Of a stretch of DNA of 15,695 nucleotides, positions 6,551 to 13,499 are shown one piece after another. Positions within the stretch are counted from its first letter, which is position 1, and each line of letters starts with the position of its first letter. The DNA is from an uncultured Bacilli bacterium (GTDB lineage Bacteria; Bacillota_I; Bacilli_A; RF39; UBA660): positions 1 through 15,695 of the forward strand of contig CAKOZD010000025.1 in assembly GCA_934131175.1 (NCBI GenBank), written 5' to 3'. Below the pieces are notes generated by a model. That model was not told where the DNA came from. It did not search any database and saw only the letters and a program-made list of their open reading frames with translations. The translations under genes and the position numbers were made by a program.

Positions 6551-7867
6551 ATGAAAAGACTTGTAGTATTAGTTTTAACACTAATCACAATATTCTCTTG
6601 CAGTAATGTATATGCAAAAGATACAGTATATTCATTAAATAAATATAATGAAGAAATTTATAAAACAATAAATAAGAGTTATAGTAGTGAAGGAAAAGTA
6701 GATGGTTACATTGTAGCCGGAACATATCAAAAAAAAGATAATGAAGAAAGTGAAAATAAAAATAGTAAAGCATTAGTAGCAAAATATGATAGTTATGGAA
6801 AAGTACTTTGGACTTATACTTATGGTAAAGATAAAAATATTGATTTTAATGCTTTAACATATTTATATGATGAAGAAAGTAATGTAACAGGATATGGAAT
6901 TGTATTGCATGATAATAATGAAAATAAATCATATTTAATAAAAATAAATCTATTAGGAAAACTACTTGAAGAAAAAGAATTAACTCTTGATGATAATGTA
7001 ATATCAAAAGTGAAAGAAGTAAGAACAAGTGATAATAAATTTGATAGTTTTATCGCAATCGCAACAAACAATGAAAAAACATACTTAATAAAATATGATA
7101 AAGAGTTTAATGAAATATGGAAGAAAGAATATACAGAAGAAGGCATAACTAAAGCAGAATATAAAGATATTTTACCAGTATACAATAATAAAGAATTATC
7201 AGGTTTTGTATCAGTATTAGAAATAGAAAAAGAAGATAATAAAATTACTAAAGTATTAAAATATGATATAGATGGAAATATTACAAAAACTATAAAAGAG
7301 GATTTCAAAACACAAACAAATATCTCTTTAGTAGAAAGAGAAAATGGTTTTGCTATATATGGTTTAACTAGTGATTTAAAACTACAAGGTAATGAAACAA
7401 CAAGTTATTTTATAAATAGTTATAATGAAAATGATGAAGAGATAAATGATACAACAGGAACAACACCAATTAATAGTAAAAAAAGAATTAAATTACTTGA
7501 GGTAAAAGAAGAAAATAAATTAAAAGAATATTTACTATTATATACAAATGCTACAGATGAAAGCATAGAAGTAGTCAAGATTAATCTTGATGGAGTAGAA
7601 GAAAATAAAATTAAAAAGATAAATAATAACTATTATGATATATATGACTTTAATTCAAATAAGAATACACTTTATATAGTTGGTCAAATAAATTGTCCAG
7701 ATGAAGATGATTGTGTCTATAATAATAATTCACTGTTCTTAATTAGTGATGAAGATAAAGTTATTGAAGTAAAAGAAAGTGACAATAAAAATGTCATTAC
7801 AATATCAATTGTTTCAGTACTTGTAATAGTAATATTAGTACTATTAAGAAAAAAATTAAAAAAATAG
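6551..7867 (+). CDS. Membrane-anchored extracellular protein with propeller-like repeats
   Basis: The protein has 438 residues from the ATG at 6551, which has GAGGTG 4 nt upstream; an in-frame ATG at 6527 lacks a binding site and is rejected. Residues 1-22 form a signal peptide with likely cleavage after VYA. Residues 414-432 form a hydrophobic segment followed by RKKLKK, a stop-transfer anchor, so the bulk lies outside the cell. The ectodomain has recurring blocks of the type (L/Y)-(V/I)-x-K-(Y/I)-(D/N)-x-x-G-K-x-L followed by acidic turns (for example near LVAKYDSYGKVLW, YLIKINLLGKLL, YLIKYDKEFNEIW and VLKYDIDGNI). These resemble blades of PQQ- or delta-60-type beta-propellers. A CPDEDDC segment may form a small disulfide loop. 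It is monocistronic, between two terminators. It may be a surface sensor or adhesin, but no enzyme motif is visible. Confidence 0.75.
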   Translation: MKRLVVLVLTLITIFSCSNVYAKDTVYSLNKYNEEIYKTINKSYSSEGKVDGYIVAGTYQKKDNEESENKNSKALVAKYDSYGKVLWTYTYGKDKNIDFNALTYLYDEESNVTGYGIVLHDNNENKSYLIKINLLGKLLEEKELTLDDNVISKVKEVRTSDNKFDSFIAIATNNEKTYLIKYDKEFNEIWKKEYTEEGITKAEYKDILPVYNNKELSGFVSVLEIEKEDNKITKVLKYDIDGNITKTIKEDFKTQTNISLVERENGFAIYGLTSDLKLQGNETTSYFINSYNENDEEINDTTGTTPINSKKRIKLLEVKEENKLKEYLLLYTNATDESIEVVKINLDGVEENKIKKINNNYYDIYDFNSNKNTLYIVGQINCPDEDDCVYNNNSLFLISDEDKVIEVKESDNKNVITISIVSVLVIVILVLLRKKLKK

Positions 7868-7890
7868 AGTTCAGTAAAATGAACTCTTAT
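7866..7890. terminator. Bidirectional terminator between convergent genes
   Basis: An 8-bp perfect stem (AGAGTTCA at 7866-7873 with TGAACTCT at 7880-7887) has a 6-nt loop. It is followed by a T-rich run on the plus strand and by a longer T run on the minus strand, so it can serve both converging genes. Confidence 0.75.
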
Positions 7891-7891
7891 T

Positions 7892-8245
7892 TTATTTGCT
7901 ATTTTTTTTAATTTGTTTAGAAAATATTCCCCCAACACAAGAACTTAAAAATATCATTAAATAATAAAGAATAAGTCTTAGCTTAAAAGAATTACTAATT
8001 AAACTAATTAGAATAAAAGGAATGATAAAGATAAGAGAATATATACCCCCACCAATATATCCTTTAGTATTTATCTCTTTACATAATATAAAACTACAAA
8101 TACATATACTAAGTAATAAAATAAATAATTTAATAAAGTTATAAATATTTAAATTAATAAAGTCAAAATAATAAAAAGTAGTAAACAAACTAATTAAAAT
8201 AATAATTATTAATACATTTATACAAAATAATTTTAAATATCTCAT
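7892..8245 (-). CDS. Small four-helix membrane protein, TIGR04086/YrzE-like
   Basis: The protein has 117 residues from the ATG at 8245-8243, which has AGAGGTG a few nt upstream. A longer reading frame to 8323 exists, but it would overlap the divergent DUF421 gene and has no binding site. Nearly the whole chain is hydrophobic, with four predicted membrane helices, at about 5-25, 33-55, 66-83 and 90-107. A Gly-rich turn (KGYIGGGIYSLIFIIP) before helix 3 and an SCVGGIF motif in helix 4 match the layout of the TIGR04086 family found in Bacillota. The family has no established function. It is the only minus-strand gene between 1 and 13250 and is transcribed away from the DUF421 gene, with only about 70 nt between the two starts for both promoters. 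Confidence 0.65.
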   Translation of the reverse strand: MRYLKLFCINVLIIIILISLFTTFYYFDFINLNIYNFIKLFILLLSICICSFILCKEINTKGYIGGGIYSLIFIIPFILISLISNSFKLRLILYYLMIFLSSCVGGIFSKQIKKNSK

Positions 8246-8316
8246 AAGCACCTCTAATAATAAATATGAAATGTATAAAATAAATATTCTCGATAATAAT
8301 ATATGTAGGTGATAAA

Positions 8317-8958
8317 ATGACATATTTAACAGTATTATTTAGAAGTACTTTATTTTATTTATTAATAAATGTATTTTACAGACTTATGGGGAAAAGAGAA
8401 ATAGGAGAACTTTCTATAATGGACTTTATTGTTTCAATGTTTATTGCAGAAGTAGCAGCTATTTCTATAGAAAATTATAAAGAAAGTATATTGATTTCTT
8501 TAATTCCTATAATGGTTTTAGTAGTACTACAAGTAGTTTTCTCATATATAACTTTAAAAAATAATAAATTTAGAGAAATAGTAGATGGAAAACCTTCAAT
8601 AATAATAAAAAAAGGAAAAGTAAATTTTGAAGAAATGTTAAAGCAAAGATATAATCTAGATGACTTATTAACACAACTACGAGAAAAATCTATAAAGTCA
8701 ATTGCAGATGTCGATTATGCCTTACTAGAAACAAGTGGTAAATTATCAGTATTTGAGAAAAAAGATAAGAATAAAGATTTCCCACTAGCTGTAATTTTAG
8801 ATGGTAAGATAGAAGAAGATGTCTTAAAAGAAATAAATAAAAATACATTTTGGCTAGAAGACCAATTAGAAAAGCAAAAAATATCGTTAGAAAATGTCTT
8901 TTATGGTTTCTATAAAGATAAAGATTTATATATTATAGAAAAATCCAAGATAAAATGA
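8317..8958 (+). CDS. DUF421 family membrane protein (YetF-like)
   Basis: The protein has 213 residues. The N-terminal third holds three membrane helices (about 3-22, 34-51 and 58-78), with the family motif RLMGKREIGELSIMDFIVS between the first two. The cytoplasmic part carries the YetF-type domain with DGKPSIIIKKGKVNFEEMLKQ (about 89-109, shown here without its last residues) and the segment DDLLTQLREKSIKSIADVDYA. This domain forms small beta-rich dimers in Bacillus relatives. The biochemical role is not established, although members are often linked to envelope or spore stress. The start has GGTGAT 3 nt upstream. It is divergent from the TIGR04086-like gene, and no terminator separates it from the downstream glycoside hydrolase gene 44 nt away, so the two may be co-transcribed. 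Confidence 0.85.
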   Translation: MTYLTVLFRSTLFYLLINVFYRLMGKREIGELSIMDFIVSMFIAEVAAISIENYKESILISLIPIMVLVVLQVVFSYITLKNNKFREIVDGKPSIIIKKGKVNFEEMLKQRYNLDDLLTQLREKSIKSIADVDYALLETSGKLSVFEKKDKNKDFPLAVILDGKIEEDVLKEINKNTFWLEDQLEKQKISLENVFYGFYKDKDLYIIEKSKIK

Positions 8959-9002
8959 CAAAATATTTAAAAGTAACATAATAAAATAATCTTGGTGATA
9001 AT

Positions 9003-10154
9003 ATGAAAAAAATACTAGTAATTCTCCTTTTAAGTATTGTATTAATAAGCAATATAAAATTAGACAGAACAAGTATAAAACAAGAAGAAACACGAGCAAT
9101 CTTTGTAAGTTACATAGAACTAAATAAATATATAAAAGGAAATGACTATGAAATAAGTAAAAGTAATATTAGAAAAATAATTAAAAATGTAAAAAAGTTA
9201 AAATGTAATACTATAATACTGCAAGTAAGATCAGCATCAGATGCTATATATAAGTCAAACATCTTTCCAATGAGTCTAAATATTGTAAACACAGAATATG
9301 ATGACTATTATGATGTGTTAGATTATTTTATAAAAGAATCACATAAAAGTAATGTAAAAGTAATTGCCTGGATAAATCCATATCGTATAAGAACTACTTG
9401 TGATAAAACTACTATTACAGAAAAAAATCCTGCCTATAAATATTTAGATACAGATATAGTTTATATAAATAATGGCATATATTATAATCCATCAAAACAA
9501 GAAACAGAAGACTTAATAGTAAATGGAGTAGAAGAAGTATTAAACTATGATGTAGATGGAATATTATTTGACGATTATTTTTATCCAGATAATAATATAG
9601 ATAAAAAAGATTATGAAGAGTACATGAAAAATAATGAATTTATAGAAGAACAAGATTATAGATTAAATATTGTAAATAAAATGATAAAAAGAGTATATAA
9701 AACCTGCAAAGATAAAAATATTAAGTTTGGCATATCTCCTGATGGAAATATAGACAATAATTATAATAAAAATTATGCTGATGTTAAGTCTTGGTTAAAG
9801 AGTAATGAATATATAGATTTTATAATGCCCCAAATATATTATGGATTTTATAATAGTACAAGAGACTATATAAAAGTAACAAAAGAATGGGAAAGTTTAA
9901 TTGAGAATAAAGATATAGAGTTATATATAGCACTTGCTTTTTACAAAGTAGGAACAGAAGATAAATATGCTAAAAGTGGATTTAATGAATGGGTTGATAA
10001 TGACAATATTATTATGAGAGAAGTAATACTATCAAGAAATTTAAAAAATTATAAAGGATTTAGTTTATTTAGATATGAAAATATATTTAATGAAGAAATA
10101 TACACAAAAACAAGTATAAAAGAACTAGAAAATTTGAAAAAAATATTAAATTAG
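9003..10154 (+). CDS. Exported GHL10-family glycoside hydrolase (YngK/DigH-like)
   Basis: The protein has 383 residues. An N-terminal hydrophobic segment (3-18) serves as a signal peptide or anchor, with no lipobox Cys. The remainder is a TIM-barrel of the glycosyl hydrolase-like 10 family (PF02638). It shows RAIFVSYIEL (31-40), LQVRSASDAIY (73-83), AWINPYRIR (122-130), GILFDDYFYP (186-195), FGISPDG (242-248) and IDFIMPQIYYGF (271-282). The paired Asp residues in FDDYFYP are the likely catalytic site. A characterised relative, E. coli DigH (YddW), cleaves denuded peptidoglycan strands, so action on the cell wall outside the membrane is a fair inference. The start has GGTGAT with 3 nt spacing. 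The Asn/Lys-rich composition follows the AT bias of the genome and shows no sign of decay. Confidence 0.88.
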   Translation: MKKILVILLLSIVLISNIKLDRTSIKQEETRAIFVSYIELNKYIKGNDYEISKSNIRKIIKNVKKLKCNTIILQVRSASDAIYKSNIFPMSLNIVNTEYDDYYDVLDYFIKESHKSNVKVIAWINPYRIRTTCDKTTITEKNPAYKYLDTDIVYINNGIYYNPSKQETEDLIVNGVEEVLNYDVDGILFDDYFYPDNNIDKKDYEEYMKNNEFIEEQDYRLNIVNKMIKRVYKTCKDKNIKFGISPDGNIDNNYNKNYADVKSWLKSNEYIDFIMPQIYYGFYNSTRDYIKVTKEWESLIENKDIELYIALAFYKVGTEDKYAKSGFNEWVDNDNIIMREVILSRNLKNYKGFSLFRYENIFNEEIYTKTSIKELENLKKILN

Positions 10155-10183
10155 TTTAAATAAAATTATGATTTTGTTATAAT
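10155..10183 (+). promoter_or_regulatory. Extended -10 promoter of the first pilin-like gene
   Basis: TTTAAA at 10155-10160, a 17-nt spacer and TATAAT at 10178-10183 with TG at 10175-10176 make a full extended -10 promoter. The RNA start would be near 10190, about 15 nt before the ATG. Confidence 0.65.
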
Positions 10184-10204
10184 TAACTAGAAGGTAGTGA
10201 TTAT

Positions 10205-10768
10205 ATGAAAAATGATAAAGGATTTACATTAATTGAAGTATTAGCAATGCTAGTAGTACTTGGAATAATAATTGGAGTAACTGTTCCTAATGTCACAGGT
10301 ATTCTTAGTAATCAAAAAACCAATTTAATTGCAGAAGATGGAATTAAAATGATTGAAAATGCAAAGAATGAATTTATTTTAAGTGAAAAAGTTAAATATC
10401 CAGAAGATGGTAAATGTGTAATATTTACACTTGATAGGCTTGATAAAAATAGTGATATTGAAAATGGTATTGAAGGTGGAAAATATAATAAAACAAAATC
10501 ATTTGTAACTGTAAAAAGAATTGGTAAAACTTATCAGTACAGTGTAAGATTAATAGAACAGTTAAATAATGGAAAATTATATGGTATATCAAATGCCGGA
10601 GAGTCATCACTAAATTCTGAGACAAAAAAGAATTTTCTAGGAGAAATAAAAGACGAGCATATTGCTGATTTTAGTAGTGCTAAAAGTCTAGAAGATGCAA
10701 AGAATGCCTTAGCAAATGACAGTGTAGGAGGGTGTACAAAAGACATTTTAACAGGCTTTTACAACTAA
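10205..10768 (+). CDS. Type IV prepilin-like protein 1
   Basis: The protein has 187 residues. A short basic leader ends at G6, and cleavage before F7 by a prepilin peptidase would give FTLIEVLAMLVVLGIIIGVT with the conserved Glu at position +5. This hydrophobic N-terminal helix both anchors the subunit and packs in the fibre. The rest is a soluble head with exactly two cysteines (C71 and C177) and a GGKYNKTKSFVTVKR segment (91-105) that parallels the GGK segment in the next two pilins. Apart from these shared landmarks its sequence is quite different from theirs, so it is either an older paralog or a minor pseudopilin. It has its own promoter. No terminator is visible in the 86 nt after it, so read-through into the next pilin gene is possible. 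Confidence 0.85.
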   Translation: MKNDKGFTLIEVLAMLVVLGIIIGVTVPNVTGILSNQKTNLIAEDGIKMIENAKNEFILSEKVKYPEDGKCVIFTLDRLDKNSDIENGIEGGKYNKTKSFVTVKRIGKTYQYSVRLIEQLNNGKLYGISNAGESSLNSETKKNFLGEIKDEHIADFSSAKSLEDAKNALANDSVGGCTKDILTGFYN

Positions 10769-10790
10769 GTGTAAATAAAATAAAAAATTA

Positions 10791-10819
10791 TTGCAAATAA
10801 AAAATTAATATGCTATATT
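10791..10819 (+). promoter_or_regulatory. Extended -10 promoter of pilin gene 2
   Basis: TTGCAA at 10791-10796, a 17-nt spacer and TATATT at 10814-10819 with TG at 10811-10812. The 15-nt core at 10807-10821 is identical to that of the next pilin promoter (11604-11618). Confidence 0.7.
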
Positions 10820-10854
10820 TAGAATGTAATAAAGATAAGAAAGAGAGTGAAAAA

Positions 10855-11532
10855 ATGAAAAAAATAAATATGAATAGTAAAGGATTTACATTAATCGAAT
10901 TACTAGCAGTTATTACAATCATGGGTATCTTAATGATGGTAGCAATCCCTTCAGTTTCACGTACTATTGAAAACTCACGTCGTGATACATTCGCTGATGT
11001 TGCTAAGAGTTACATTAATACTATTAGAAACTCAGTATTAGCTGATGAAATTGAATGTGCAGTTCCAGGTACAGCTAATAATGCTATGACAAGCGTAGGT
11101 GCAACACCAGATGGTGTTTACTATTATCAAATTGATACAGGTTCTACTGGAACAACTGATTTAATGGAGTCAGGTGGAAAATCATCTTGGTCAAACTCAG
11201 ATGTTGGTGGATATGTTGTTTGGACTAAAAAGACTGGAGCAGCTTCAAATGGAGATACTAAAACAAGAACTACATATGCAGCATTATTAGTTGATACAGG
11301 AAAACATGGATTTGATTCATTAACATTAGAAAGTAATTTAAAAAGAGCAAATGTTAAAACTGCAACTTCAACATCTTCACAAGCTGATACAACTGCTGGA
11401 AAAATAAAAATAAAAGATTATAATGCAGCAAAAGGTGCAACTCCAACGATTGCACAAGCAAATGTTACATTCGACTCTGCTAACGTTTCTACTGAAACAA
11501 CAACAGCACCAGTAAAATGTTCTTTAAAATAG
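10855..11532 (+). CDS. Type IV prepilin-like protein 2 (likely major subunit)
   Basis: The protein has 225 residues from the ATG at 10855, preceded by AGAGAGTGA. The in-frame ATG at 10810 lies at the -10 element and is rejected. G10 ends the leader and F11 begins the mature protein, with Glu at +5 (FTLIELLAVITIMGILMMVA). The head has GATPDGVYYY, DLMESGGKSSWSNSD, GYVVW and TTYAALLVDTGKHG, and exactly two cysteines, C68 and C222 near the end (PVKC), which could form the disulfide that closes a D-region-like loop. Its mature first 59 residues match those of the next gene at 57 positions. Synonymous codons lean more to GCT, GGT and AAC than in its neighbours, in line with high expression. It has a private promoter and terminator. 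No pilus assembly gene is nearby. Confidence 0.9.
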   Translation: MKKINMNSKGFTLIELLAVITIMGILMMVAIPSVSRTIENSRRDTFADVAKSYINTIRNSVLADEIECAVPGTANNAMTSVGATPDGVYYYQIDTGSTGTTDLMESGGKSSWSNSDVGGYVVWTKKTGAASNGDTKTRTTYAALLVDTGKHGFDSLTLESNLKRANVKTATSTSSQADTTAGKIKIKDYNAAKGATPTIAQANVTFDSANVSTETTTAPVKCSLK

Positions 11533-11554
11533 TTTTGAAGAAATAATTAAATAA

Positions 11555-11580
11555 GAAGAGCTATAAGCTCTTTTTTTTTC
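11555..11580 (+). terminator. Terminator after pilin gene 2
   Basis: A 7-bp perfect stem (AAGAGCT at 11556-11562 with AGCTCTT at 11566-11572) has a 3-nt loop and a long T run. Confidence 0.9.
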
Positions 11581-11586
11581 TTAATA

Positions 11587-11616
11587 TTGAAATAAAATTG
11601 GAAAATATGCTATATT
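11587..11616 (+). promoter_or_regulatory. Extended -10 promoter of pilin gene 3
   Basis: TTGAAA at 11587-11592, an 18-nt spacer and TATATT at 11611-11616 with TG at 11608-11609. It is nearly the same element as in front of pilin gene 2, which suggests the promoter was duplicated with the gene. Confidence 0.65.
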
Positions 11617-11648
11617 TATATTATGAAAAAGTAGAAAGAGAATGAGTT

Positions 11649-12269
11649 ATGAAAATGAAAATAAAAAATAAAACAAATAGCAGAGGTTTTACATTAATTG
11701 AATTATTAGCAGTTATTACAATTATGGGAATTTTGATGATGGTAGCAATTCCATCAGTTTCACGAACAATAGAAAACTCACGTCGTGATACATTTGCAGA
11801 TGTTGCAAAAAGTTATGTTAATACTATTAGAAACTCAGTTTTAGCAGATGAATTAGAATGTGGAACAACAAACAAAATTAGTGTAGGAGCAACACCAGAC
11901 GGAGTATATTATTATGAAATAGATACTCAAGCACAAAGCACAATAGACTTAATGGAATCAGGTGGAAAATCATCTTGGTCAAATTCAGATATATCAGGTT
12001 ACATTGCTTGGTATAAGAAAACAGATACTACAAATGGCGATAATAAAACAAGAACAACATATGCAGCAATGCTAGTTGATACAGGAAAACATGGTATTGA
12101 AAATTTTACTTTAGAAAAAAGTATTACAAGAAGTAATGTAAGTACAGCAACAAAAATTGCATATAACCACTCAAAACCAATCTCAACAGACAAAATGTCA
12201 CAAATAGTAGGCAATGAAGGATTTAAAGTTTTAGATGGAACTCAACCTGTAAAATGTACATTAAAATAA
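11649..12269 (+). CDS. Type IV prepilin-like protein 3 (tandem paralog of pilin 2)
   Basis: The protein has 206 residues. The leader ends at G13, followed by F14 and Glu at +5. The mature N-terminal 59 residues differ from pilin 2 at only two positions (I/V and I/L), yet many codons differ synonymously, so purifying selection rather than very recent copying keeps them alike. The head keeps GATPDGVYYY, DLMESGGKSSWSNSD, GY-x-x-W, TTYAAMLVDTGKHG and two cysteines (C71 and C203, PVKC near the end). It diverges between the LVDTGKHG segment and the C-terminus, which is the part most likely exposed on the fibre. It has its own promoter and terminator, so the two paralogs can be expressed at different levels. 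The binding site is AGAGAATGAG, upstream of the ATG. Confidence 0.9.
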   Translation: MKMKIKNKTNSRGFTLIELLAVITIMGILMMVAIPSVSRTIENSRRDTFADVAKSYVNTIRNSVLADELECGTTNKISVGATPDGVYYYEIDTQAQSTIDLMESGGKSSWSNSDISGYIAWYKKTDTTNGDNKTRTTYAAMLVDTGKHGIENFTLEKSITRSNVSTATKIAYNHSKPISTDKMSQIVGNEGFKVLDGTQPVKCTLK

Positions 12270-12274
12270 TTAAT

Positions 12275-12300
12275 AGACTTTTTATTAAGTCTTTTTTCTT
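12275..12300 (+). terminator. Terminator after pilin gene 3
   Basis: A 6-bp stem (AGACTT at 12275-12280 with AAGTCT at 12287-12292) has a 6-nt loop and a T run. Confidence 0.75.
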
Positions 12301-12311
12301 TATATAAAAAT

Positions 12312-12320
12312 TGTTATACT
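12312..12320 (+). promoter_or_regulatory. Extended -10 promoter of nfo
   Basis: TGTTATACT fits the extended -10 pattern. There is no clear -35. The RNA start would be near 12327, ahead of the AAGGAG binding site at 12329-12334. Confidence 0.6.
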
Positions 12321-12340
12321 AATAAAAAAAGGAGAAAAAT

Positions 12341-13231
12341 ATGTTAATTATAGGAAGTCATGTAGGTTTTAATAAGAAAACTCAATTATTAGGAAGTCTA
12401 AAAGAAGCATTATCATATAATTCTAATGCATTTATGTTTTATACAGGAGCACCTCAAAATGCAGCTAGAAGTCAAATTGAAGATGGCCTAACTCTAGAAG
12501 CGTTATCTCTAATGAAAGAAAATAATATAAATTATGAGAATGTAATAGTTCATGCTCCATATATTATTAATTTATGTAATGAAAATAACTTTTCATTTTC
12601 AACAGAATTCTTAACAGAAGAAATAAATAGATGTAATACCCTTGGAGTAAAATATATGGTCCTTCATCCAGGAAGTCATGTTGGACTTGGAACAGATGCT
12701 GGTATAAATAATATCATTAAAGGACTAAATATAGTATTTCAAAATGTAAAGTCATATAACAAAGTAACAATATTATTAGAAACAATGGCAGGAAAAGGAA
12801 CAGAACTTGGAACAACTTTAGATGAGTTAAAGGGTATAATTGATAATGTTTCTGATAAAGAACATATTGGAGTATGTCTTGACACATGTCACTTAAATGA
12901 TTCTGGAATAGACTTAACAAAATTTGATAAATATTTAGATGATTTTGATAAAAAGATTGGAATAGATAAAATAGGATGTATTCATATAAATGACTCAAAA
13001 AATATAATATCTTCTCACAAAGATAGACATGAAAACTTTGGATTTGGAACAATAGGCTTTGATACATTAATGAATATTGTATATAACAAAAGATTAGAAA
13101 ATATTCCAAAAATATTAGAAACACCATATATAGATAAAAAATATCCTCCATATAAATATGAAATAGAAATGATTAGAAACAAAAAATTTGATAATGATTT
13201 AATAAACAAAATAATAGACAAGAACAAATAA
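12341..13231 (+). CDS. nfo: Endonuclease IV (deoxyribonuclease IV, AP endonuclease)
   Basis: Endonuclease IV cleaves the DNA backbone 5' to abasic sites and removes blocked 3' ends in base excision repair. The protein has 296 residues, a normal length, and forms a TIM barrel. All nine metal ligands for the three-zinc site can be found in order: H71 (VHAPY), H109 (LHPGSH), E147 (LLETMAG), D181 and H184 (LDTCH), H215 (HINDSK), D228 and H230 (KDRHENFG), and E260 (LETP). The start has GGAG 6 nt upstream and an extended -10 promoter. A convergent yqfT-like gene follows on the other strand. In Bacillus nfo (yqfS) and yqfT are also neighbours, but on the same strand. Confidence 0.97.
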   Translation: MLIIGSHVGFNKKTQLLGSLKEALSYNSNAFMFYTGAPQNAARSQIEDGLTLEALSLMKENNINYENVIVHAPYIINLCNENNFSFSTEFLTEEINRCNTLGVKYMVLHPGSHVGLGTDAGINNIIKGLNIVFQNVKSYNKVTILLETMAGKGTELGTTLDELKGIIDNVSDKEHIGVCLDTCHLNDSGIDLTKFDKYLDDFDKKIGIDKIGCIHINDSKNIISSHKDRHENFGFGTIGFDTLMNIVYNKRLENIPKILETPYIDKKYPPYKYEIEMIRNKKFDNDLINKIIDKNK

Positions 13232-13250
13232 TAATCTTGTCTATTTTAAT
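13213..13250. terminator. Bidirectional terminator between nfo and the yqfT-like gene
   Basis: An 11-bp perfect stem (13213-13223 with 13235-13245) has an 11-nt loop and T-rich sequence on both sides. It contains the nfo stop codon and lies just beyond the stop of the minus-strand gene. Confidence 0.75.
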
Positions 13251-13496
13251 TTACAAATATTTTTTATATTCAATATAAAGATTTAATAATTCTTTATAAA
13301 GAGTAGGACTAACTTTATTTCTTATTGATTCAAACACTTTTATATTTTGATCAAGTAAATCATTATAATTGTACATAATAAAATTATATATAATTATAAG
13401 TTCATCATCCGTATATTTTATATTTTTTTTCTGAGCAAAACTCTTTAAATCATTTAATGTCAATTTATTTATGTTTTTCTTAATTAAGTCTTTAAT
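13251..13496 (-). CDS. DUF2624/YqfT-like small protein with a probable ATT start
   Basis: The protein has 81 residues if read from the ATT at 13496-13494. The N-terminus is then IKDLIKKNINKLTLNDLKSF (20 residues), which fits the DUF2624 pattern of a KLN-x-(I/L)T-x-(E/D)-x-L-K segment followed by AKQYNI-like residues (here AQKKNI). The rest (DDELIIIYNFI, IKVFESIRNK, SPTLYKELLNLY) also matches the family's helical layout. A full GGTGAT site ends 3 nt before the ATT. The first conventional start, TTG at 13463, has no binding site and would cut off the conserved N-terminal helix. An in-frame stop lies just upstream. The protein has no known biochemical role. It is convergent with nfo and divergent from the penicillin-binding protein gene. 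Confidence 0.65.
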   Translation of the reverse strand: MKDLIKKNINKLTLNDLKSFAQKKNIKYTDDELIIIYNFIMYNYNDLLDQNIKVFESIRNKVSPTLYKELLNLYIEYKKYL

Positions 13497-13499
13497 ATT

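Noticed and set aside
6551..6620. Lipoprotein signal in the surface protein (IFSC)
   Set aside because: Phe at -2 does not suit a lipobox, and a standard VYA cleavage site follows five residues later; the C-terminal membrane anchor also makes a lipid anchor unnecessary.
6820..7308. Antisense ORF of 162 codons inside the surface-protein gene
   Set aside because: Ser/Phe/Leu-rich shadow of an AT-rich, Lys/Glu-rich gene, without its own start signal.
8246..8323. N-terminal extension of the minus-strand membrane protein up to 8323
   Set aside because: It would overlap the start of the DUF421 gene and has no binding site, whereas AGAGGTG precedes the ATG at 8245.
10810..10854. N-terminal extension of pilin 2 from the ATG at 10810
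   Set aside because: This ATG lies on the -10 element, would be absent from the transcript, and gives an overlong leader.
12717..13151. Antisense ORF of 144 codons inside nfo
   Set aside because: Low-complexity Phe/Leu/Tyr translation opposite an intact nfo with all metal ligands.
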